A model generated the notes under the pieces. It worked only from the letters and a program-made list of their open reading frames with translations, was not told the origin of the DNA and did not search any database. A program made the translations under genes and the position numbers. Positions 34,300 through 43,023 of a DNA stretch of 64,000 nucleotides are shown here, in pieces (position 1 is the stretch's first letter; every line of letters begins with the position of its first letter). Location of the stretch: NCBI GenBank assembly GCA_902613755.1, contig CACMIH010000007.1, positions 1 to 64,000 on the forward strand, read 5' to 3'. Origin of the DNA: an uncultured Pelagibacteraceae bacterium. GTDB taxonomy: Bacteria; Pseudomonadota; Alphaproteobacteria; Pelagibacterales; Pelagibacteraceae.

Positions 34300-35638
34300 A
34301 AGAAAATTTTTAAAAGCAGCAATCTCAACTTTAGCTTTCACAGCAATACCTCAACTTTCATTTTCTCAATCTAATCCAGATGTTGTTGTCATTGGTGGAG
34401 GTTCCTCTGGATTATCAGCAGCTGCTGAGCTAATGAAGAAAGGTAAATCAGTAGTATGTGTGGAAGCAATGAGCCGAAAAGGTGGAAGATGTTTTACAGA
34501 TACCTCAATATTTGGAGTGCCTTACGATTTAGGTGGACATTGGTTACATAATTTTAATTTTAATCAAATAGCAAAGTATGGAAAGGAACAAAAAGATACA
34601 TTCGATATTTATAAAGATCCAGACAAAGTCCTTATTTATGACGGTCCAAAAAAAATAACAGGCATGAAAGTTTATAGTATGTACAAAAAATTGGGAAAAT
34701 TAAAAAGAGGGTCCAAAAATGATGTTCCCTTGGTTGAAAAAGTAAAACCTAAATGGTTAGAAAATGAGTGGTTTGCAACAGCTCATCAACTAAGATTTGC
34801 TTGTTCATCTGGAAAAGATATTTCTGATTATACGGCAGCGGATAGTTTTTATAATTGGGAAAGTTATGGTGAAGGTGATCAAGGTGGTGATGGATTTGTA
34901 AAGCAGGGATATGGGGCTTTACTTGCTCATTATAGGCAAAATGTGCCAGTTCAATTGAAAACAATTGTAAGCGAGGTCAAATGGGATAATAAGGGCGTTA
35001 AGGTAATCACAAATAAAGGAACTATAAGCGCTAAAGCTTGTGTTATAACAATTTCTACATCAGCATTTAATTCTGGAAAGATTAAATTTACTCCAGCATT
35101 ACCTCTTGAAAAATATGAGGCATATGATGCGGTACCTTGTGGGACTTATAATCATATCACATTACAGCTAAAAGATGACTTCTATAATGAGTTCAAGGTA
35201 AAACCAGATGTATATTTTACTTCAAAAATTAATTCTAAAGGATTAGAAACTCCCAGAGGATATTGTTCAACAATGAGATTACATAATTCAAATATATCAT
35301 ACTTTGATGTAGGTGGACAATTTGCTAAGGATATGGAAAAAGCAGGGAGTAAGGCCGGTATAGATTTTGTTTTACAAGACTTACGAAACATTTTTGGATC
35401 TAATTTTGATAAATTTTTTATTAAAGGACATATGACAAGCTGGGGAAAAAATCCATATACTTTGGGTTCATGGGCCTCAGCAACTCCAGGCAAAGCTAAA
35501 TTAAGAAAAAATATTAAAACTTCAGTTGGAAATAGACTATTTTTTGCTGGAGAAGCTACAGCAAAAAATTATGGAACAGTCCACGGAGCAGATAGAAGTG
35601 GCCTAAGAGTGGCAAAAGAAGTTTTAAAATTAATTTAA
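34289..35638 (+). CDS. Tat-exported flavin amine oxidase
   Basis: This 449-residue protein opens with a twin-arginine type signal (NRRKFLKAAI, hydrophobic core, PQLSFS). The mature protein has an FAD-binding VVVIGGGSSGLSAAAEL, VVCVEAMSRKGGRCFT (GG-doublet), LGGHWLHNF, and a C-terminal FFAGEATAKNYGTVHGADRSG, all monoamine-oxidase family motifs. Export folded with FAD is expected of a Tat substrate. It would oxidise a primary or secondary amine in the periplasm. It overlaps tctA by 11 bases, suggesting a link to the imported compound. The actual amine is unknown. Confidence 0.85.
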   Translation: MLNRRKFLKAAISTLAFTAIPQLSFSQSNPDVVVIGGGSSGLSAAAELMKKGKSVVCVEAMSRKGGRCFTDTSIFGVPYDLGGHWLHNFNFNQIAKYGKEQKDTFDIYKDPDKVLIYDGPKKITGMKVYSMYKKLGKLKRGSKNDVPLVEKVKPKWLENEWFATAHQLRFACSSGKDISDYTAADSFYNWESYGEGDQGGDGFVKQGYGALLAHYRQNVPVQLKTIVSEVKWDNKGVKVITNKGTISAKACVITISTSAFNSGKIKFTPALPLEKYEAYDAVPCGTYNHITLQLKDDFYNEFKVKPDVYFTSKINSKGLETPRGYCSTMRLHNSNISYFDVGGQFAKDMEKAGSKAGIDFVLQDLRNIFGSNFDKFFIKGHMTSWGKNPYTLGSWASATPGKAKLRKNIKTSVGNRLFFAGEATAKNYGTVHGADRSGLRVAKEVLKLI

Positions 35639-36712
35639 TATCTTTTTGTATTCTTCAATTATTTTAGACCATTGGAATTTATAAACAAATTCTTTTGCGT
35701 TTTTTCCATAATCTAGATATTTTTTATTTTCCAACATTGTATTAATAGAAGAATAAATATCATCTAGATTGTTACCATTACATATTAAGCCAGTTTTTTC
35801 ATGGTCAATTGCATCTGCTGCACCGCCATCTTTTCCACCAAGTGAAGGTATTCCGTACTGAGCTGCTTCAACATATGCAATTCCAAAACCCTCAACTGAT
35901 TTTTTATGAATTATTGATGGCATTACAAATATATTTGATTTTGAAACTAATGCATTTTTAAGATCATTACTAATATCTTTAAAAAACATAACTTGAGCTT
36001 CAAGATCTAACTCTTTAACTAGCTTTTTAATATTTTCTTCTTCTTCTCCATAGCCAACACAAATGTAAACAATATCAGGATAAATTTGTTTTAAATTTCT
36101 TAAAGCCATCACTATTTTTTCATGATTTTTACGCTTATCAAACCTTGAAACTGTAATTAGTCTTGGATTTTTAAATTTAAGTATACTTTGAACTTTATCT
36201 AAATTTTTTTTATTTAATTCTTCGGCTGGATCTACTCCTGGGTTAATTACAATTACTTTATTTGCATTAACTCCAACTTCTATTGCTAGATTTTTTGTAA
36301 ACTTAGAATTTGCTATAACTTTTTCAACATTATTTAAAACACTAAGCACTCTTTTGTTTTGACCAGAACCTTTAGGATGGTTGATTTCTTTACTATGAAT
36401 TAAACAGTATTTTTTCTTAGAGGTTTTAATAAGCTCTAAACTTTTCCAATGATCAGCAATAATACCATTTATTTTATTTTCTTTAATATATTCGTTAATT
36501 AATTGCGCTTTTCTATATTTTCTAAGTAATTTAATTCCTCCTAATCTTTCGATAGAAAAAGCGGCTTGTTCATCAAATTCTTTATGACCTTCTATATGAT
36601 CTGCAAAAACTTTTATCATAAAGTTTTTGGATAGTTCTCTAGAAAGGCCCCACATAAGACTTTGCATACCACCAAGCTCAGGTGGGAATGATCTAGTTAT
36701 AATTAGATACAT
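35630..36712 (-). CDS. GT4 family glycosyltransferase
   Basis: This 360-residue GT-B enzyme opens with YLIITRSFPPELGGMQSL, and has IVINPGVDP, LITVSRFDKRKNHEKIV and the retaining GT4 motif VEGFGIAYVEAAQYGIPSLGG (EGFGxxxxEA). It probably adds a sugar to a lipid carrier, lipid A core or polysaccharide. Start overlaps the stop of the thioredoxin-like gene (36712) by one base, so they are coexpressed. The 3' end overlaps the amine oxidase by 9 bases. Confidence 0.85.
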   Translation of the reverse strand: MYLIITRSFPPELGGMQSLMWGLSRELSKNFMIKVFADHIEGHKEFDEQAAFSIERLGGIKLLRKYRKAQLINEYIKENKINGIIADHWKSLELIKTSKKKYCLIHSKEINHPKGSGQNKRVLSVLNNVEKVIANSKFTKNLAIEVGVNANKVIVINPGVDPAEELNKKNLDKVQSILKFKNPRLITVSRFDKRKNHEKIVMALRNLKQIYPDIVYICVGYGEEEENIKKLVKELDLEAQVMFFKDISNDLKNALVSKSNIFVMPSIIHKKSVEGFGIAYVEAAQYGIPSLGGKDGGAADAIDHEKTGLICNGNNLDDIYSSINTMLENKKYLDYGKNAKEFVYKFQWSKIIEEYKKILN

Positions 36713-37266
36713 TAATCATACTTCCATTTAATACCACAGCCTGCGCTTGGTATTTGATTTTTAGGACCTTTTCCGGTTTCAGCTATTTGCCTCATAGCTG
36801 TTAGCAGATCACTTTCTCCGTCTTTAACTGGAATAAACTTTTTAAGTTCTCTTAATCGTCCTCTGTATTGAAGTTCTAGATTTTTATTATAGCCAAAGAA
36901 ATCTGGAGTACATACAGCATCATATGCTTTAGCAATTTCTTGAGTTTCATCATGCAGATAAGGAAAATTAAAATGATTTTTATTTGAAAATTTGATCATG
37001 TTTTCAAATGAGTCTTCTGGATAATTTACAAAATCGTTTGAGCATATAGCAACTGTGTTGATCCCAATTTTTTTTAATTCACTACAATCTTCAACTAATT
37101 CTTTTGTAATAGCTTTTACATATGGGCAATGGTTGCAAATGAACATTATTAAAGTTCCATTTTCACCTTTGATGTCATTTAAGGACAGAATTTTATTATC
37201 AGTGGATTTTAATTCAAATGGAATAGCTTTTTGACCAAAATCACATATTGGAGTTTGTATAGGCAT
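36712..37266 (-). CDS. thioredoxin-fold/AhpC-TSA family protein
   Basis: This 184-residue cytoplasmic protein (no signal peptide) has a CxxC at C44-C47 in MFICNHCPYVKA, NTVAICSND, and the TPDFFGYNKNLELQYRGRL segment of the alkyl hydroperoxide reductase/redoxin group. Proteins of this subgroup carry the CNHCPYV motif and are thought to be thiol peroxidases or reductases; no direct function is known to me. It is transcribed with the glycosyltransferase and diverges by 19 bases from the gamma-carbonic-anhydrase-like gene. Confidence 0.8.
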   Translation of the reverse strand: MPIQTPICDFGQKAIPFELKSTDNKILSLNDIKGENGTLIMFICNHCPYVKAITKELVEDCSELKKIGINTVAICSNDFVNYPEDSFENMIKFSNKNHFNFPYLHDETQEIAKAYDAVCTPDFFGYNKNLELQYRGRLRELKKFIPVKDGESDLLTAMRQIAETGKGPKNQIPSAGCGIKWKYD

Positions 37267-37285
37267 AATGTAAAATATATAAATT

Positions 37286-37798
37286 ATGTTTTATGATTTA
37301 AAAGATAAAAAACCAAAAAACTCTGGCGAAAATTGGGTAGCTCCTAATGCAACAGTAATTGGTGATGTTACTTTAGAAAAAAATACAAGTATTTGGTTCA
37401 ATGCAGTTCTTAGAGGAGATATTGAAAATATTCATATTGGTGAAGGATCTAATGTGCAAGACGGAAGTGTTTTACACACTGATCCTGGATGTCCTTTAAA
37501 AGTAGGAAAAAATGTTACTGTTGGGCATTTAGTTATGCTCCATGGATGTACCATAGGAGATAACAGTTTAATTGGAATTGGAGCTGTCATCTTAAATAAA
37601 GCTAATATTGGAAAAAATTGTATTATCGGTGCTAAAGCTTTAATTACAGAAAATAAAGTCATTCCTGATAATTCTTTAGTTGTTGGATCTCCGGGTAAAG
37701 TTGTTAGAGAAGTTACAGAGGAAGAAAAAAAAGTAGTATTTGAAAACACAAAACATTATCAAGAAAATTGGAAAAAATATTCTAAATCAATATTTTAA
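37286..37798 (+). CDS. gamma-carbonic-anhydrase-like hexapeptide-repeat protein
   Basis: This 170-residue left-handed beta-helix protein has repeated [LIV]GxxxxI hexads and the metal histidines expected of the YrdA/PaaY/CaiE group: VLHTDPG, VGHLVMLHGC. The overall spacing WVAPNATVIGDVTLEKNTSIWF matches gamma-class carbonic anhydrase homologues. It might catalyse CO2 hydration or be an acetyltransferase-like scaffold. The stop shares a base with the next ATG (TAATG at 37798). Confidence 0.85.
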   Translation: MFYDLKDKKPKNSGENWVAPNATVIGDVTLEKNTSIWFNAVLRGDIENIHIGEGSNVQDGSVLHTDPGCPLKVGKNVTVGHLVMLHGCTIGDNSLIGIGAVILNKANIGKNCIIGAKALITENKVIPDNSLVVGSPGKVVREVTEEEKKVVFENTKHYQENWKKYSKSIF

Positions 37799-38871
37799 TG
37801 AGGAAATTTTTAATATTAATAATATTTTTTAATTTACTAATTATTAACATTTCATTTGCAAAAGAAATTGAATATTTATTATTTAAATCATCTAATTATG
37901 AAAAACCTAAAAATTTTGATGCATTTGTTTGGCACGAAGGTAAAAAACTTAAAATTATAAAAGGTAGAGACATAGATAATCCAAAGCATAAGATTATAGT
38001 TATATATAATCACGGTGGTTGGGGATGGAATAAAGGCTGGGGCCCAGGCTGGGATCTTTATTTAGCAAAACTTATGGCACCACAACTTTCAGGAAAAAAA
38101 ATAAATGGAAAAGAAATTGTATTATGGATGAATGGAAGTTTGATTGATAAAAAAAATGATCCATATAAAGGTAAAGAAATTGGACACGCTTGTGGGTGGA
38201 AGTTAAAAGGTGCGTGGCATCAAGAATGGCATGAGTGTGTTTTAAATGACTTCCCAACCTATTTAAGGGAAAAAAGAACTATAGAAATTATTAATTATTT
38301 TGCAGATAAAGGTACTCCTCGAGATCAAATATTTTTATCAGGCCATTCTTGTGGAGGATGGAATGCATTAAGACTAGAAGGTAAATATCCTGATGCATTT
38401 AATGCTGCAATTTCTTACATGCCTAATTGTTGGGATAGAAAGCCAAATGGACTTGTGAGAAAAACCTTAATTGATGAAATGAAAACTTTTAAAAAGCTTG
38501 ATGCAATAATTTATTCAAGCCCAGTCGATGGAGGTGAAGATTGGAAAGCAAGTTACCAAGATTTAAAATGGATAGGTGACATACCTGGGGCGAAAATGAT
38601 TAAATTACCAGGTCACAATGCTAAAGATGGTAAAGAAATATCAGTGAATGGAAAGCTCTGTGAAAATTTGCCTAGAATGCATGGTGGATGGGAAGAAGTT
38701 TGGCCAGAGGGAAAAAAGAAACTCACCAGTGCAAAAAAATTTATTCCATTAGATAAAAAAGAAAAAAAAGCGATGATGAAAAAAGCCAAAGGTCACAATA
38801 TGTTATATCGAGAGTGTTTTGACTCTTATTATCCCCAAATATTAGATTTTATAGCATCAAAAGTTAAATGA
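37798..38871 (+). CDS. secreted alpha/beta-hydrolase-fold protein
   Basis: This 357-residue protein has a signal peptide (cleavage near ISFA-K, about residue 21). The mature protein contains IIVIYNHGGWGWNKGWGPGW, GxSxG-type LSGHSCGGWNAL, and a late LPGHNAKDG His. Several cysteines (HACGWK, HECV, NCWD) could form disulfides. It shares layout and the GHS-G motif with the 21866-22792 protein, so the two are probably paralogous periplasmic hydrolases. It is the first of five consecutive, mostly secreted genes. Substrate unknown. Confidence 0.65.
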   Translation: MRKFLILIIFFNLLIINISFAKEIEYLLFKSSNYEKPKNFDAFVWHEGKKLKIIKGRDIDNPKHKIIVIYNHGGWGWNKGWGPGWDLYLAKLMAPQLSGKKINGKEIVLWMNGSLIDKKNDPYKGKEIGHACGWKLKGAWHQEWHECVLNDFPTYLREKRTIEIINYFADKGTPRDQIFLSGHSCGGWNALRLEGKYPDAFNAAISYMPNCWDRKPNGLVRKTLIDEMKTFKKLDAIIYSSPVDGGEDWKASYQDLKWIGDIPGAKMIKLPGHNAKDGKEISVNGKLCENLPRMHGGWEEVWPEGKKKLTSAKKFIPLDKKEKKAMMKKAKGHNMLYRECFDSYYPQILDFIASKVK

Positions 38872-40559
38872 AAAAAATATTAGCAATCATATTTTTAAGT
38901 TTTGTTTGGTGTGAAACTTCTAATGCAGAAAATCAACAAATATGTGATTGGATAGTCGATGAAGTTTATGCCGATCTTTTAAATCAAGGTTCTGATGACC
39001 ATCTTTTTGTTGTTGTTGGGAATAATGGAAGATGTGAGTACGGACGTGGAACAGAAAAGCAAGATGGATTTAATGATTGTGAAAAACATAGAAAGGAAAA
39101 AGGTATAAATGGAGAATGTAAACTTTTTGCAATTGGTAAAAAAAAATTTATAGAAAATAAAACAGCCCTTAAGACTGGTTGCATAAAAGGTAATTGCGTT
39201 AATGGAAAAGGAACTAAAATATGGCCTAATGGGGATAAATATAATGGAAATTGGAAAAATGAAAAACCTCATGGTCTAGGTACTTTTAAATGGGTTAATG
39301 GAACAAAATATATTGGTGATTGGAAGTTTGGTTTACAAGATGGTCAAGGAACAGTTACTTGGGCAAATGGAGATAAATACATTGGTGGAAGAAAAAATGG
39401 ACAAGCTGATGGGCAAGGAACTTTTATATTCGCAAACGGCACAACACAATCTGGAGAGTGGAAAAATGGAAATTTAATCGAAAGAGATTCAAATGGAAAT
39501 GTAATAGGTTGTGTTGAAGGAAATTGCGATAATGGAAAAGGGACAGGCGTTTGGGAAAAAGGTTTTAAATATGTTGGTGAATGGAAAATGCAAAATATGC
39601 ATGGTTTTGGAATTGGTACCTGGCCAAATGGAGATAGATATGAAGGTGATTGGTTAAATGGCCAAAGAACAGGACAAGGTAAATATTTTTATAGTGGTGG
39701 AGGAGGTGTTTATACCGGCGAATGGAAAAATAATAATAGACATGGTGAAGGAACAATGATTTGGAATGATGGTGTAAAAGAAGTTGCAATATGGGAGATG
39801 GATAAACCTGTAAAAACTATAAGTATAAGCAAAAATTTTATATTCAAAAAAGCCACAACATTTGTTGACAGCGACATTATAAAAAAAAGCGACCCAAGTA
39901 ATTTTAAAGATATAGTGTTTATAGAAAAAGAGAAACTATTAGATTTTGACAAAAGAACTTTTAAAAATAGAAAAACTAGTTGGAAAAAAACTAATTTCTC
40001 AGTATTTGTGTTTAAAGCATCATTTGAAAATACGGTTGATATTTTAATAAAGGTTAATGATGAATTTAAAGATTTAAAAAAAGCAGAAAAACAAGCGATT
40101 AAATTTGGAAAAATATTTGGACAAATGCCTGCTTTCTTAAGGAAAAAAGTAAAACATTTAATCATCCATAAAGGTAATCCTAGTTGGGCAGGAGGGAATG
40201 GATATGCAATAATTCACACAAATACTTTTATAAATGAAAATAAAAACTATATAGAAGAGTCAATGTTTCATGAATTAGTTCATGCCTCACTTGATTGGCA
40301 TTGGGGTAAAAAATCTATTGAAGAAGATAAGTGGCTAAATGCCATTAGTGCAGATAAGTATTATGTTTCAAATTATGCATGGGAAAATCCCAAACAAGAA
40401 GATTTAGCTGAAACAGTCTTATGGTGGTATGCATCAAGGTGTAAAGTAGATAGAATTTCTAAAAAAAATAATGAAAAAATTAATAAATTTTTAACTAATC
40501 GTTTCAAATACTTAGATAAACAAAATTATGAAACATATCCATCTAACTGCAAAAATTAG
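38868..40559 (+). CDS. secreted MORN-repeat protein with C-terminal zincin-like metallopeptidase domain
   Basis: This 563-residue protein has three parts. After a signal peptide (cleavage after TSNA, about residue 20), residues about 25-100 form a Cys-rich module ending GECKLFAIGKK. Residues about 104-310 hold MORN repeats (GxxxWxNGDKYxGxWKNxxxHGxG type) in two blocks; each block begins GC-x2-GNC-x-NGKGT, at G104 and G214, a 110-residue duplication. The C-terminal region has H468-E469-x-x-H472 (FHELVHASLDW), then YAWENPKQEDLAETVLWW, where the downstream Glu could be the third zinc ligand as in gluzincins. I know of no named family with this combination. It overlaps the upstream hydrolase gene by 4 bases. 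Confidence 0.75.
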   Translation: MKKILAIIFLSFVWCETSNAENQQICDWIVDEVYADLLNQGSDDHLFVVVGNNGRCEYGRGTEKQDGFNDCEKHRKEKGINGECKLFAIGKKKFIENKTALKTGCIKGNCVNGKGTKIWPNGDKYNGNWKNEKPHGLGTFKWVNGTKYIGDWKFGLQDGQGTVTWANGDKYIGGRKNGQADGQGTFIFANGTTQSGEWKNGNLIERDSNGNVIGCVEGNCDNGKGTGVWEKGFKYVGEWKMQNMHGFGIGTWPNGDRYEGDWLNGQRTGQGKYFYSGGGGVYTGEWKNNNRHGEGTMIWNDGVKEVAIWEMDKPVKTISISKNFIFKKATTFVDSDIIKKSDPSNFKDIVFIEKEKLLDFDKRTFKNRKTSWKKTNFSVFVFKASFENTVDILIKVNDEFKDLKKAEKQAIKFGKIFGQMPAFLRKKVKHLIIHKGNPSWAGGNGYAIIHTNTFINENKNYIEESMFHELVHASLDWHWGKKSIEEDKWLNAISADKYYVSNYAWENPKQEDLAETVLWWYASRCKVDRISKKNNEKINKFLTNRFKYLDKQNYETYPSNCKN

Positions 40560-40578
40560 AGAGATTAAAGGAGAATAA

Positions 40579-40869
40579 ATGCCAGCAGGATATGTAATAG
40601 CACAATTGAAAATAACTAATCCTGAAAATTACAAAGAGTATATTGAAAAAGTGAATCCAATTATAAAAAAATTTGGTGGAGAATATTTGGTAAGAGCAGG
40701 TGAGTATCAAATATTTGATGGTGAGACAAATTTTCCTAGAATAATCATTTTGAAATTTCCAAGTTATGAGAAGGCTTTGGAGTGGTATAATTCTGAAGAA
40801 TACAAACCAATTAAAAAAATTAGATTGGATAACTCAGAAGGAACAAATATAGTAATTAAAGGTATTTAA
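40579..40869 (+). CDS. DUF1330 family protein
   Basis: This 96-residue ferredoxin-like alpha/beta-barrel protein begins MPAGYVIAQLKITNPENYKEY and has FPRIIILKFPSYEKALEWYNSEEYKPI, the DUF1330 signature. It has no signal peptide, unlike its neighbours. A strong AAAGGAG ribosome-binding site (40567-40573) is 5 bases before the ATG. Function unknown; the fold suggests dimeric small-molecule binding. Confidence 0.88.
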   Translation: MPAGYVIAQLKITNPENYKEYIEKVNPIIKKFGGEYLVRAGEYQIFDGETNFPRIIILKFPSYEKALEWYNSEEYKPIKKIRLDNSEGTNIVIKGI

Positions 40870-40881
40870 TAAGATTTAGCA

Positions 40882-42192
40882 ATGAAAAAACTTTTTTTAG
40901 TTCTTACATTCTTAATTATTAATGTGTTGTTTAGTGGTTATGCTTTTGCAGGTGTTAATGAGCCTGGGGTGTCGTCTATTAAAGGACAGTGTGCTGGAGC
41001 ATTTAAACATTATCACAAAAAACATATAGAAAAATCACTTAAACTAATTAAAGAAAAAAAAACAAACTTTGTTCTCTATGCTAGTTGCGATTCTGGTAGC
41101 TACTCCTATGCTTATAATAAAGGTAAAGATTTAGAAAAACTTCATAAGAAAACATACAAAAAATGTATGAAATATTCTAAGAAAAATACTGGTGGCAAAG
41201 AATGTTATTTGTATGCAGTTAATGAAGAAATTGTTTGGAAATATGACCAGGCTAAAGCATCAGCCGCATTAAAAACTAAATCAGCAGAAGCAAAAGTATT
41301 AAAAGAAAAGAATGCCGCGATGGATAAAAAACCAGGAAGATTTTTTGAGGATCAACCTGATGTAAATGATGATTATCAAATTCATTTCATCTATATGCTT
41401 ACAGCTTCTGATAAAGATAATGAGTTAGATATTAATGGTAAAATAGAAGAGTATGCAGAAAAAATTAATACTCTTGTTGAAAAGTATAGTAAAAAAACAA
41501 AAGGATCTTCTGGTGCAAAAAAGTATAAGTACGATTATCGAAAAGATGGAAAATTAGATGTTACTTTCATAAGATTAGATAAAAAAAGAAAAGAACTTCA
41601 CAAACATATAAATAACAATTATCGTGGTTACCTTTGGTTAAATGGATTTAATAATCCCAAAAAAGTTTATTTTACTTTTGCTGATGTAACGAGTGTTGAT
41701 GGAGGAGAAGGTGGAGTAGGAATGGCGTCAATTTTTCTTAAAAATAAATATAATAAAAATAAAAGTGACATGCTTAGGACAGCAGTTCACGAAATGCACC
41801 ATGCAATGGGAGGAGGTTATGCATGTGTCCCAGGAATGAATAAAAAAGCTCATTTTTCAAGTGGTCAAGATACTCCTGAAAAACAAATGTTTTTTGGAAA
41901 AGCTTATGTTCATGATGTAGATGGATGTCCACAAGGTGAGGATAGTGTTTATTTAGCACCAACGTCAAAAGATCCTTACGATCCGTTTAAACTTATATGT
42001 TTAAATGAGTGGGGAAAGTATAATCATAAAAAACTTGTTGAACTTAGAGAAAAACAGATAAGCGATCTTAAAAAAGGTAAGTGGAATTATAGAAGTGGTG
42101 GATCTGGGTGTAAGTTTACTTATTGGGACAGAGCTGATACTGGGGGTATGAAATTATTTAATAACGAAGAGGCCAATAGAACGTATAATTGA
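40882..42192 (+). CDS. secreted protein with HExxH motif, putative metallopeptidase
   Basis: This 436-residue protein has a signal peptide ending AFA-G (about residue 23). Residues about 30-125 form a Cys-containing module ending KKCMKYSKKNTGGKECYLYAV (shown as its key stretch), similar to the N-terminal module of the 38868-40559 protein. The C-terminal half has H303-E304-M-H-H307 in TAVHEMHHAMGGGYACVPG, a zincin-like helix followed by glycines and cysteines, plus a DVTSVDGG segment before it. Zinc binding is inferred from the motif only. It follows DUF1330 by 12 bases and precedes another secreted gene by 25 bases. No known family recognised. Confidence 0.6.
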   Translation: MKKLFLVLTFLIINVLFSGYAFAGVNEPGVSSIKGQCAGAFKHYHKKHIEKSLKLIKEKKTNFVLYASCDSGSYSYAYNKGKDLEKLHKKTYKKCMKYSKKNTGGKECYLYAVNEEIVWKYDQAKASAALKTKSAEAKVLKEKNAAMDKKPGRFFEDQPDVNDDYQIHFIYMLTASDKDNELDINGKIEEYAEKINTLVEKYSKKTKGSSGAKKYKYDYRKDGKLDVTFIRLDKKRKELHKHINNNYRGYLWLNGFNNPKKVYFTFADVTSVDGGEGGVGMASIFLKNKYNKNKSDMLRTAVHEMHHAMGGGYACVPGMNKKAHFSSGQDTPEKQMFFGKAYVHDVDGCPQGEDSVYLAPTSKDPYDPFKLICLNEWGKYNHKKLVELREKQISDLKKGKWNYRSGGSGCKFTYWDRADTGGMKLFNNEEANRTYN

Positions 42193-42217
42193 AATCCATA
42201 AGATCATTAAAAATTTA

Positions 42218-42802
42218 ATGAAAAAAATATTTATAATTTTAATAATTTCTTTAATTTCTCAATTATCTCAAGCAAACGAAAGATTTATACCACTTGAATT
42301 ATTCACAGGCGGGGAAATTCGTGATGATACAGAAATTAAATTTACAAAAGCCAATTTGGTTTTTGGAGAAAAGAAAAGAAAAAAAATAGTAGGACCTGAA
42401 GATTGGAAAAATCCAAATACAGGTGAGATAATTAAAGTTTATAAAAGAACAAGAAAAGGTCAAAGTGGAGTAAAAACCCAACTTTTTACTGTTACTAATG
42501 ATGGACAATGTATTGGAAGAGTTTGGGATAGTAGGCGTGGTGGAAGAATAATTGTAAATGGATGTAAATTTCCTTTAGGTGTTTGGAAAGAGGGAGAAAA
42601 AAGGACATTTAACGGATCCTCTGGTGGAAAGACAAGAAAAATCGAACTGACCATTTTAAAGCTTGGAAAAAAACAAAAAGATAAAATAAAATTCAATTGG
42701 AAACTTTACGATGGAGCTGGAAAATTAATGGATGACAATGATTATACATTTTCTAATGGGAGAGCAATGACAAAGCTTAATGATAAAAAAATATCAAAAT
42801 GA
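42218..42802 (+). CDS. secreted protein of unknown function
   Basis: This 194-residue protein has a signal peptide (cleavage after SQA, about residue 19). The mature protein opens RFIPLELFTGGEI, is rich in beta-strand-like Lys/Gly segments, and has a Cys pair in GQCIGRVW and NGCKFPLG spaced 22 residues apart that could form a disulfide. No motif is recognised. It ends the run of genes from 37798. Its 3' end is 17 bases from the convergent 42820 gene. Confidence 0.55.
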   Translation: MKKIFIILIISLISQLSQANERFIPLELFTGGEIRDDTEIKFTKANLVFGEKKRKKIVGPEDWKNPNTGEIIKVYKRTRKGQSGVKTQLFTVTNDGQCIGRVWDSRRGGRIIVNGCKFPLGVWKEGEKRTFNGSSGGKTRKIELTILKLGKKQKDKIKFNWKLYDGAGKLMDDNDYTFSNGRAMTKLNDKKISK

Positions 42803-42819
42803 AAAAAATAGTCAGTTAT

Positions 42820-43023
42820 TTAATTAAATAATAGATCGTTAATCGAATAAACTATCAACCCAATAATAATAATTAATAGAATTAAAAAAGAAATTGTTGC
42901 ACTTAATTGAGCTTTTATTCTTGTTTTTCCCTCTTTAAATTTTTTAAAGTGAATGCTCCCAAATCTCATTACAGCTAATCCTAAAATTATAAGAAATGCT
43001 GTAAATATATATCCAGTAATCAT
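42820..43023 (-). CDS. small two-helix membrane protein
   Basis: This 67-residue protein has two hydrophobic helices (about 3-19 and 43-62) around a basic cytoplasmic loop (FKKFKEGKTRIKAQ). The topology is N-out/C-out or N-in/C-in hairpin. The gene starts one base from the stop of the flavin-binding protein gene, so they are likely coexpressed. No family is recognised. Confidence 0.5.
   Translation of the reverse strand: MITGYIFTAFLIILGLAVMRFGSIHFKKFKEGKTRIKAQLSATISFLILLIIIIGLIVYSINDLLFN

Noticed and set aside
38979..40165. Several antisense open frames within the MORN protein gene.
   Set aside because: All follow from codon bias of the repeat region; none has a start signal or recognisable protein.
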